A stretch of 64,000 nucleotides of DNA, taken from Tomocerus qinae (lineage: Eukaryota; Arthropoda; Collembola; Entomobryomorpha; Tomoceridae). The position numbers and the translations under genes were made by a program. Every line of letters starts with the position of its first letter. Positions within the stretch are counted from its first letter, which is position 1. The stretch lies in assembly GCA_020055645.1 (NCBI GenBank), contig CM034548.1, forward strand, positions 35,948,201 to 36,012,200, given 5' to 3'. Positions 1 through 11,100 of this stretch are shown in pieces. Below the pieces are notes generated by a model. That model had not been told where the DNA came from and made no database searches. It was given only the letters and a program-made list of their open reading frames with translations.

Positions 1-2319
1 ATTACTTTTTCTCGCTCCTTATAACGCTGCAATATTATCATAAGAGTTTGCACTCTTTCGCATCGTGCTTTTATAGCAATCTTATAAAAATATTCTGTGT
101 ATAAAGTAAAATTCAGAAATGAGGTGATATTTGATAAGTCATAGAAATGGCGTAGAAAATCGACTTAATCCACCATAATCTTCAAGAAAAAAGTTGCATG
201 AAAACGTAATAATTCACAATCCGTTGAAAATATCACATATTATAATTAAGTACAATACTTTAGTCAGAGTTTGCTAGGATTTTCTTGTCGCATGTCTCAT
301 ATAACCCTTCTATAGTATAGTATAGGTATCCTCTTAATCGTCTAGCATACAGATTGGAATTGGAGGTATAATTTTGCATGAAATTACATCAAACTAATGT
401 TGACTTATGTACTTAAGCGGCTTATGCTAATTTTTACCTTGAATTTATGCATGCGCGTAAAGTTTAGGATAAATTAGTATTCCAGTTTATGCAGTAGTAG
501 TATAAATATTTAAGAGTCTGAAATTCTATAGTCATAACACTGTATTGGGAATATGCATGGAATGGAAACACAAAAGGGAATACAATGTATGTCAACCGAA
601 TAAATTAAATGTCAAATACCATTATTTCCAAAACTAAATCTTGTACTGGCGTTCACCACCATTAAATCTGCTACTATGCACATCTTTTATCAAATTCTTT
701 AGGGTATCTACCTTTATCAAAAAGGTAAAGCATAATAACTTTCAATAGAGTATTGCAATTTTTAAGTCTTCTACTTCGGTCACTACCTGTCCTGCCACCG
801 TACAAAAGAAAAAAAATGCAAACCAATTTTACCGGATAAATGAGCCGGTTGGTCATCATCATCAGCACAAAAGGTAACGTAAAGGTAGTATAATAATAAC
901 AAAATTGTAGTTTCCAAATGTCAAGATCTATTCGTGCAAGACGGGCAGTCAGTATGTAGTATGTAGTGGCAATTCGGAAATGTGATAATGTTAAGAAGCA
1001 GAATCGGATCGTGGATCAGGTCACTCGATTCGCATTGGAATTAGTTTTTCAGGCTTGTGATTCAGAGGATTCAGTCATTCCCTAATCGGACCCGGGCCGT
1101 GCTCGAGTTCTCGGTGCGTTGTGTGATTTTTTGCTAAAACATCAGAACCAGCAATGGGCGTTTCAGTGAATACTTCACATCAACTAATCACTACTTCACA
1201 TTAAACATCGCTTTAAATTTTATACACCGAGCTACAAATCAAACATTAATTTGTCTTTTCTAAATCAAGCCACATATCAAACATAGCATTAAGTTTCTAG
1301 CCACACACATATATACTTCATTCCTACAGCTAAATTAAATTACATAAAGTTATTTATAAATGGTAAAAAAATATTAATTTTTCAGACCATTCTAAAAAAT
1401 TGTCTTTTGACGTAAAATATAAAAGAAATGTTGTTTACTTGTGAACATTATCAAAAAACGTTGATAAAGATATGACAAAGTTTTTTTTAATGGACACTTA
1501 TTAAGAATAGGAGTACGTTTTATTTATAATCAAAAGGAGCATACTAATTATTTCTGAAACAGCAGCAGTACCTTAACCTAATTATTAAATAACTTGTTTA
1601 AACTAATGTAGTAGTCTCGTAGAAATTTTTAAGTCCAGAAAAATGGACGAAAATGTAATAAATACAAACAATTATTAAAAATGTGTTTAAAAAACTTGTT
1701 TTTATTAATTAATTTTCTGTCAAATACTTGATATGATATATCGTTTGTTAAATGTTAAATATCTTGGATAAGGTACTGTCTTTGCAAGCCCGTATCCAAA
1801 GAGAAGCTGGGGACCGTGCCACCCTAAATCCCAAGAAAAATAGGATTTTTTGACAAAAAAGGGCAAAAACTGAAAAATTTTTATCATGAAAATGTTTAAA
1901 TCAATATTTTTTGTTGTACCCCAAAAATCAAAGACTGTATACTTAGGGGGCATTGCGAGTTTTTTTTCTCAAAATACCAAAAAATTTAGGGCTACACGCG
2001 GTTTAATGAGCTTTTTAGGCTTTTTTTGACTCATTTTCGAGAAAAAGAGCCTAAATTTTTCGCGTTTCGCGCGAATATACCTAATACATTGGCTTTATAA
2101 CATCCTTGTCCCCTTCGAAATCGACTTCTAAATACGGTACTGCCCAAAATTGTTTGTCAAATTTCTGGATACGTCTTTACAATAACTTTGAAGTGTTTTG
2201 TATTCCCATTCACATCACAACAAACTTGGTGCGGCCCATCACTGGTCGGAAGAACCCACCTTATTTCTTGGCCGCTGTTTCGGCTGTGCAGCAAGTGCAA
2301 CTCCCTTAGTTAGTACTAC
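1..2319. other. AT-rich non-coding stretch
   Basis: I find no credible gene here. Short open frames on both strands (for example around 1720-1953 on the minus strand) are AT-driven, lack flanking splice sites and resemble no family I know. Poly-T and poly-A runs occur around 1950-2060. It is probably intergenic or intronic. Confidence 0.6.
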
Positions 2320-2465
2320 AGTACATTACGAGTTTACGAGTGAGTACGACTGTACACTAGCTAAAACGCTACACTACATCGCGAACGAACAGCCTGAAAA
2401 CGCTACCGATATAATAGAGAATCTTCTGAAATTCCTAAACAAACTGCATGTGCTCGTAACTCGTA
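2320..2465 (+). CDS. Possible orphan exon, radial-spoke-head-like
   Basis: An open frame reads into a good 5' splice site (GTAAGT at about 2462) and is preceded by CAG/TACAG acceptor-like sites at about 2294 and 2319. The translated segment includes QPENATDIIENLLKF. Its pattern, with a Tyr-Asp pair upstream and then Glu-x-Pro-x-Asn-Ala-x-Asp-Ile-x-Glu, resembles the short N-terminal segment of radial spoke head proteins RSPH4A/RSPH6A, which act in the axoneme of motile cilia and sperm. I could not find a following exon in the next few kilobases. It may be a gene fragment, an exon of a gene with very long introns, or chance. Family assignment is by memory of the motif only. Confidence 0.25.
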
Positions 2466-5400
2466 AGTGATTCCTTTTTTGTATTTGAATTGCCAATCAC
2501 TTTTGTACAATCATTTTTAGAAAATCAGTTTCAAACTTATTTTGTATTCGTATGTAAAGATTGGCAAATTTTTCTTCAACGTTATAATTTTGCTAGACAG
2601 CTGACAAGTCACTAATTATTCTATCGTCAATCGTTTCTTTGATTGCTTTTTGATTGTTGTAGGATAGTTAATCGTTATCAAGTCACAAGTTGTCAGTCAA
2701 AGAATCAGAGTGTCATTGTCATTATACTGACTGTATTCATTGCATAAAGACGGTAATTAAGCCATAACCTAAGATAATTGTTGGATGGACACTCGCTCTT
2801 ACATCTTCACTGTTCACTCTTATGTGTCTTGATTGATATTACCACAAAACTGAAACTGAGTACGAGAGTACTGACTGAACTGACAACGACAACTGCACAT
2901 TCTTCCGTCTTCTTTGGTATTCGGCCTCTCACAAACAACGAACGTACTTTCGGGTTAGTTTTTTCCTATTTTTTACTTTACTGATAATTTAAATATTATT
3001 TATTTTTATCAATTGTAGTGTAGGGCATTGGTCACTCATAGTTTGGTTTTCATAATTTATAATTCTAGTGTCTAATAGTCTAATTCCATATTGACTGACT
3101 GACAACTGACTGTTTATCTACAATCTATAATATTTATTAGCCCTGTCTTGGTTAATGAACCAAGGACTAATTGTATTGTACATAAACAACAGACATAAAC
3201 ATGGCCTACCTAATACTCATTAGCATATTGGCAGGTGCAGGTGGCAATTACGTATATTATGCGCATAAATAAATCGGCTATAATCAGTAGTCATCAATCA
3301 TGCATGATGTTAAAATCATCCCATTAAGGTTGTTATTTATAACCTTTTTATTATTAGGCCCATTTATGAGATTGTTCCGCAAACGTTACTGTCCGTTTGT
3401 ATAATTGTAGACACTTTCTAAAACTGTCAACAATGCCAACTGTGGAGTATATTGTCAATAGACTACACAAATCTACTAAGTGGTATGTATGACTTGTATG
3501 ACACACCGTACCGTATTGTTTTCCTCAGTTGGTATGGTATGGTTTATTAATTATGGATTGGATAAAAGTCATGAGTCAGTTTTAATAATATTTGAATTTG
3601 ACAATAGTCAGACAATGGTCAATCTTCGAGGTTATACTTTCTTTCTACCACTCATGAACGTTGTTATTGCATTTAATATTAATATTTTCTTTGGTGAGGA
3701 CATTGCTGTTTTAATATCCGTCCGTAATATTTATCATTCTCGGGCAAATACATAAATGTATATTTTATTATCACTAGTTTGCTCTCTTCTATTTGCATGT
3801 AGATTGTTGAATGTTGACAGCAAACACAAATTCAGGGAAACGAAACAGATTAGGTAGGCTTAATTAGTTTCGTGCCCATATGCTCACTGCATGTTTAGCA
3901 TTCATAAGTAGCAGGAAACATTAATGTTGTTTTATTTATGTCAATTCATATGCTGCACTGTTGCTGTAAAATATTATTGCATTTGTCATGAAAATAAACT
4001 GCGTAGTAGTGTTAGCGTCAATAGAAGTATTTGCTGTAGTACCTGTGTTTGCTTTCTTGCCATATGCATAGGTGCATTAATTGCATATGTGCTGTAAATA
4101 CTTATTTGTTGTTTGTGTACGGCTTATCGCCATGGCTTATGGCACAACAAAGATTACCAACAAATCATAGTACACAAAGTACTCATTGCATTGTCATAAG
4201 CCATACATACAGTATTATTATTAATATTTAGTATTACGGTGACCAGACATTGCACCTTCCTGATATGCTTCGCTTACTATTATGTCTTTCTATTACGTCT
4301 ATTTCACCTTTCGTCTTGAATGACAGATGAAGTGATGAAGACTGATATTACGATCGTTGCCAAGAAGCTAACTCAAACCTTTTCTTAGAATTTTGTGGGA
4401 TAGAAAGTTTGGAAGTCCTTCTCGTAGCAGCCCTGATTTTAATTGTTAGAACTCCAACGACCTACAACATAATTAGGTTCACAAGTAAATAGATCGGTTA
4501 GTGTTGGGGTAAGGGACCACAACTCTTATTTTCGTTGACTATTTTTACAAGCTGTATGTATCATTCCGGTAGAACAGAGCTCCAAATAAATGAGGGTACC
4601 AGCGGGTACCTACATTATAGTATATGTAGTACATGCTATTGAATTATTAACCGTTTTTATTATACCAAATCCCTTTTAGAAGTATGGATTTACTCAAGTG
4701 CCTACCTTTAACATTTAAAAAGCTTTTCAATGCTACTCTGCACGAATATATCTGCACGAAAATCAATACCGTTGCCCTAAGACCATTTTGTTACCCCCGC
4801 GGGGGCATGCTTGCCCATTATACAATATTTTATTATTTAATATGATATGAAATTCCTTCTTGACTTTAGCCCGACATTTTCAGTGTGTAATCTGAAAGAA
4901 TTTTTTCGAGTTTCAAGGACTTAAACGAGTCATAATTAATATACCCTAGAACATGCAGGCAGTTTTTTTTGGCGGACTTAAATATATGCGAAATACAAGC
5001 AGAGATGGAGAGACTATTGACATGAAAATTATTTTCTAAGTTCGGCAGTTTTTAAGTGATCAAAGACTATTTTAAAAATAATGTTTAGAGAGTTAAATAG
5101 ATCTGAGAAATATTTAGGTAAAAAAATCGGGCCATTTCCGGTAAGTCTGGCTCTGGCCACAATAATAAATCATTGACATCATCATCATGTATATGTTTGA
5201 TAGTCTGGCGACTTTTGCTTTCCTGTTGAGCCCAGATGTATTATGTCATATGTCAATTTGTATGCAGAGAATAAAGTCGATAAAGTAGCACGTACGAAGT
5301 CTGACTGTTTATGGGATAATAAACAATTAGCCAACGTATGCAAATTGAAAGAGTGCAATGCAAACTTCAAAGCTGCAAACTTGCTAAGTAAACAAAAATC

Positions 5401-5700
5401 ACTTCCATGTATAAATGTTCTATTCTCTGCAATTCCTCGTAGATAATCCGCCGGTCTTTCGGGTGCTGTTGTGGATGAGTCAGCCATGTAGTAGTAAAGT
5501 ACAACACAAGCAAAGTTGCACTGTATTAGTGTATTAGCGCACTACCGCACTGTAAGCTATACTAAATACTAATACATAAGACAAGTAGTAAAGTATCCAT
5601 AACGTGGATCTTCTGTATTTCTGTACTTGTAAAACATCAAGAACCATTCTTATTTTAGTTCTACATTATAGTACTAGCTAAATAAAGTATGTACTGGTGT
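2466..5700. other. Non-coding spacer upstream of the phosphatase gene
   Basis: No coding exon is recognised. The stretch at about 2780-2950 is less AT-rich and ends in a GTTAGT that could be a 5' splice site, so it might be a non-coding leader exon, but nothing ties it to a gene. A perfect 12-bp palindrome CCCCCGCGGGGG lies at 4794-4805. The rest is AT-rich with no clear repeats. Confidence 0.5.
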
Positions 5701-5714
5701 GACTACTGTGACTG

Positions 5715-5746
5715 GTGTGTATGTATGTATGTATGTATGTATGTGT
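5715..5746. repeat. GTAT tetranucleotide microsatellite
   Basis: About seven tandem GTAT units are read directly at this site. It lies just upstream of the presumed promoter and leader exon of the phosphatase gene. Confidence 0.9.
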
Positions 5747-5939
5747 AGTCTTCCTTGTGGTATATGTATCTCGGTAGTAGTATATAGGTAATTGCGTGAT
5801 TGCGTGCAGTTGAGGGCGAGGGTGGATAAGAGTAATAGGAATTCCTGGCTGAGTCTCTCTCCTCCGTTTGAGTCTTGAATTCTCTCTCCCTCAGGTTAGT
5901 CATCTTTATTTGCATTGGCTGCACTGCATCTTGCATCGC

Positions 5940-6602
5940 CGCTCGCTTGACTGGCTTGTCACTTGAGTCTTCATTGTACTAGTGGCGCTCGAAGGGCCAA
6001 CTTAGTGACTTCTCTCTCCTGCCTCACCACATGTTCAACCTTTTTCTCCTTTTACTACTCTAGTTTTAGTCATTTATTCCGGGGAGGCCTGGCCGGCTAA
6101 CTTCGGTCGCTATATCTTTGCCGGTTTCGGGAACTTTTTCCCCATCTCTCTCTTTGTACTAGTTCGTTCGTTCGTTATAGTTAGTCATCATCATCATCAG
6201 ATATTGTAGTAGTAGTAGTACACTTTACTTACTGTGAACACGCACACTTTGGGATTTACAATTAGTGTGCACTGTACTCTCCTTTTGCAATTCTCCGTAG
6301 CTGTACTCTGTGTTGTGTGTGTACGAAAAGTACTACCTGCCTCTCTGCTACTGTATGTAAGTAACTCTCTGTCTTGTTCTATACCCAACAAAGTACATCT
6401 CTATCTGCAACAATTCACAATTTTGTTGAGGCAGACCGACTGACTATTGTCTATGCATTTGAATTTGGTTGGTTGGTGTGTGGTGTCTGTGAGTAATTTC
6501 CAATTCTAGTCGAATTGTTCTGAATTAAAAGTCAAATTTACACGAATCAGTGGGGTGAAAAGAAGTTTTGAGTATTTTGGTGATTGTCATCTGTACAGAA
6601 AG
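5940..6602 (+). promoter_or_regulatory. Probable promoter and 5' UTR exon of phosphatase gene
   Basis: Base composition is noticeably richer in G and C than in the surroundings, and the region ends at a strong 5' splice site (AAAG followed by GTGAGT, exon end 6602). The next plausible acceptor before the phosphatase ATG is the TTTTAG ending at 8112, which gives a 25-nt leader (8113-8137) directly in front of the start codon. I infer a non-coding first exon here and a roughly 1.5 kb first intron (6603-8112). The transcription start itself cannot be placed from sequence. Confidence 0.4.
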
Positions 6603-8137
6603 GTGAGTTTGTATTTATTTGTTGTTATTATGTATTTGGTGATGTTTGCGTTGGTTGGTGTGGTTTAATAGTCTTGTAAATGGCCGGATAAACAAATTGT
6701 TGCTTCTGTAGATAGACATCTCATCGCTCGTAGTTAGTAATTGATGTAGTAGGTGCGAGGAATGTCTGATTGAGAATTATAGGACATGCATGTGACATTC
6801 CAGTGGATTAATAAATTCATACTATTTTGTTGTTTTGGTATTGGTTTGTAAGTTGGCGAATATTTTGGTGGTTATTGCAAATAATTCAGGTTTTGGGTCC
6901 CGAATAAAATTTGTGGCTACGCCCTTCTGTTGTGTAGTGTACTTAGGCGTTTCTTCTCACGTTTTATATTGTTGATTATGCATTGTACATTGGAGTTGTG
7001 GAGTAATTTGTGAATGGTTGCCGCAACAAACCGCTTCTTTCCTTCCTCCGTGAGCATTGCATTGGTACCATCAGTCTCGTGTTGTTGACCTTTAGTTGCC
7101 AAAGCGTAGAACAGAGCATCGTGCACATTTTTCATTTATGCCGGTAATCCATTTATATTCTTACATATTGTCAATTATTGAGTTATCATTGTTCTCCATC
7201 ATAGTATTTCGGGCACAATTCACTCCCACTCCTTCGCAATATTGTTGAATTGTGCCCAATTTGATGCGTAGGCTGAATTAATTTGATTCTCACAATGTGT
7301 TGGGGGATTTTGTGCGTGTCATATCGCAATAATAGTGGACCCTAACGGCGCCATCCACTCTTTTGGTAAATGCTAATGGGCAGTTTTCTCTCGAGTGTTG
7401 TGTTGTAAATATTATTTGCATATTAATATATTTCTAATTGTGTAGGTGTTAACGAAAATAACATAGTTTATCGGCTAACTGTAAATATTATTAGTTTGTG
7501 CAATATGGTAAGAATGCATAGCGAAACGTTATTTTAACGAGCTATATTTTATTTGAACAGACAGTCAGTGAGTGCAGAGGCATGTAGGCATCATAAGCAT
7601 GTCTGCAGGACTAACTAGACTAGTGTAATAGTGTGGAATGGTGGTGGAGAGTTGCTAATCTTGTGATAGTGCTACTTTTATAGTTTATAGAGCATACTCG
7701 TTGAACTCTTCTTCTTACAACTCTAAAAATTCGTTGTTATTGTGCCAAGTATGTGTGTGTATCTCTAATGCAATTGTGCATTAAAATAGTGAACAGACTA
7801 TGCATTGGAATAATTTAGCCGTGAATCACTCGATTAGGTTGCAGGCAGCAGGGAACTCATTCACATGTTCTTTGTGTCTGCTAAAGAGCGTGTCATTCCC
7901 CATGTAATCAACTTGATAGTTTAGAACGTCTATTAGTCACTCCTATAAAAGGTTAGAAATATTGTTGACGCTACTGACAGCTCATTCCTCGATATTTGAT
8001 CACTCTTCCTTGTTTCTTATGATATATTTTTGTTAGTGTTGCTCGAGAGTTCTGACAGTCTGCTCTAGTTGCAGTATTTGCCTACTTATTGATACCATTC
8101 TCTTTGTTTTAGGTGCGTAATTTTATGAAACATCGAA

Positions 8138-11100
8138 ATGGAATCCCTTTCGGAGGTGAAAAAATTCTTCGAGAACTTCAAACCGACAGACATTGTTAGC
8201 GACCCTTTGCCATTGAAGGTTCTTAATTACTCGATAGAAAGGGATGAAGTCCGAGGGCAGTCCATTTACTGGGCCTTCCAGTATCTATATCAAAAGTAAG
8301 TTTTCTTTATTTAGTTCAAAATATATTCAATGTGTTCTAATTCTAAATGACTATTGAATCGTGTACAGAAATTGTCCGTCCATTTTGCTGACTCCGTTAC
8401 TGAAAGACTTTCTTGCAGCGATTACCGTTGCAAACTTAGATCACTGCTTTTCTAGTGAAACATCAGAGGGTCTTCTAAAAAATCCCGATGGAGCTAATGG
8501 AGACGCTAACAGTTCATTGGAAAATCTCCGTAACCACAAATATTATTTTTTTCTCAATAATATTCACTTTTATCATTACTCAGGTCACAAGCCTCAATAT
8601 ATTTTTTATGGATTTTAGGTATTAGTTATCAACCACTAAAACTGATGCAAACGGTGGCTAACAGGATTGACGACGTATGCATGAACCTAAAATCTTTGTA
8701 CGAAGAATCTGAAGATATGTTGGATGGAATTGAAGAAAAGCCTAATGTGTACGACATTTCTTTCTGCACAATAAAGAATACCAGACGATCTTTGGAAGAT
8801 TGCATGATCATTTTACCCAACGTGGATAAAGTTTATGAGGTATTAATTATTGGCTTATCTGTGTAAATTATACAGAGATATTTATACTGTAAGATATACG
8901 TTCCTACATATAGTTGTAAATATGATTTTTGTAGTCCAAACTGCCGGCGAGTTATTTTGCTGTATTTGATGGTCACAATGGAGTCGAAGCTGCTGCCTAT
9001 GCTGCAGCACAGCTACATCAGAACTTATTGTTTAACAATGACGCATACCCAACCGATATCCCATCAGCTATCCACAAAGCATTTCAAATCACTGATCGAG
9101 ACTTTTTGGAAAAGTGCTCGATGGAAAATATTAAAAGCGGAGCGACAGCGGTGATGGCTTTGGTCGATCAAACGAAAATTCACGTCGCATGGGCAGGAGA
9201 TTCGCAGGCTGTTTTAGTAAAACGCTCAGAAGTTATAAGCTTAGTAAGCCCGCACAAACCAGAGCGGGAGGTAAGACAAAACCTGGATAATGAATAAATC
9301 AAAATTTCGTAGTTAAAACGTATATAATGTATACTTAATTTTAGGATGAAATGCAGCGAATCAGAGACGCCGGAGGTGAGGTTCTATTAGTAAGTGGAAC
9401 TTGGCGTGTGAATGGACATCTTGCAATTTCTCGTGCTATAGGTAAGCATTAATTTGATGGAATGCCACAAAAGTTCAGCATGAGTAATCTTATTGCGGAA
9501 TGTAGCGTGAATATTGACCCTGTATTGGTGACTAGGCAATAGAAATATTTCTATAATTGGCTGAATTTTTTGTAGGTGACTATGATTATCAAAAGTCAAT
9601 TGTTTCTACTCCGGATGTAAAAGTTGTTGATCGGGATGATGAGGACGAGTTCTTAATATTGGCATGTGATGGCCTATGGGATGACATCTCCCCTCAGCGC
9701 TCAGCTCAATTAGTTAGAAACTATCTCGTCCAAAATGGACGTAAGTGCAAATTCACGATGTGGTTGACGTATTAGGATTTTTTTAAATTGTTTGTTCATA
9801 CAGAAAGTAATGTATTTATAAATTCTTAGGGGATTTGGGAGGTCTAAGTCAGGCTTTGGTATCTGAAGCGAAGAAGGAAGGGTGCGGAGACAATATCACA
9901 ATTATTGTGGTTTTCTTAAAACCTATTCAAGATATTATCGATCGTTACAGTTGCATCCAAGATGGTATACAGATTGATGTTAAGATCACCAATACTCCAG
10001 GTGCTGAATGGAACTTAGGCAAAGCCTATGCTGAGGCTATGCCTGTCAATTGGGATAAAGACGCTTTAGAAACTGAGAAGATGGATGTGAGCAACAACAT
10101 TGTAGAGGACATTTCATCATCATTCAGTAAAGAATCTGACTACGTCGATTCGTCTGGAACTGCAACCGAGCTCAATGTCACTCTTAATACGGAGGAGCAA
10201 GACCTTGATAAACTATTAGATGTTGAAGTTTTAAGTCAACCGGACGAAGATTGGAAATTTCAAAGTTACCCCAGTGAAGTCATGGATACGGCGCCCGTCA
10301 ACGACGAACCGGATTATTTGAAAAATACTAGTACTAATCCTTTTCTACAAGATGATCTGTCTCAAGAAGATAACGTGCTGTTGAATATACCTGATGTGGA
10401 TGAAAAGAATCTAATGCTAGACGATAAACTCAATGATGTTGAAGTTTCAAGCCAGCCAGACACGGACTGGACCTTTCAATCGAATTATTCTGCAGAAACT
10501 CCTGAGTTATTAAAAGTTAATGGAGAATCTGAGGTACCAGCGACATACACCATTCATCATACGCCTGATGATTTGAATGAGTGCGATTTGCTTAAGGGAA
10601 GCGAAGTTATTGGGTCATTTACTCCAGAACTGATAGAGACCGAAAATTCACAGTCGTTGAAAGAAGAATCGGAGAAGAATGCTGAGTTATTCGATGTGAA
10701 TCCAATCAATGATAACTGCTTCGATGGAGTAGAAATTCCAAAAGAAGCCGTAAACTTTTTTGAAGTGGAAAATCAAGATACAATGGTCTTTTGCGATAAT
10801 GTCGTCAAATCACCTCAATTCTTTGAGGAAGAAGTAAACAACGAATCGAAAATAGTAGAAGATATGAAAGAACCCATCTTTGATGAGGCAGATAAAAACG
10901 CAAACATAGTTTTGGTGGCCGAAACTAGCCAAAAAGTTGAGAATTTAAGCCTGGATGATTATATCAATGCTGAAGTCTCAAGTGGTGAAAATAAATTGAA
11001 TGCAGAAGTTTTGAGTCCAGAAAATATGATGAAAGATGAATTATTGGGTGCCGAAAACAAAATCAGCCTTGACATATTGAATGTCAAAGAAAGCATGGAA

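Noticed and set aside
1720-1953. Minus-strand 77-residue frame with a Trp/Gly-rich stretch
   Set aside because: Considered as a transposase remnant, but no catalytic motif, terminal repeat or extension in other frames could be found.
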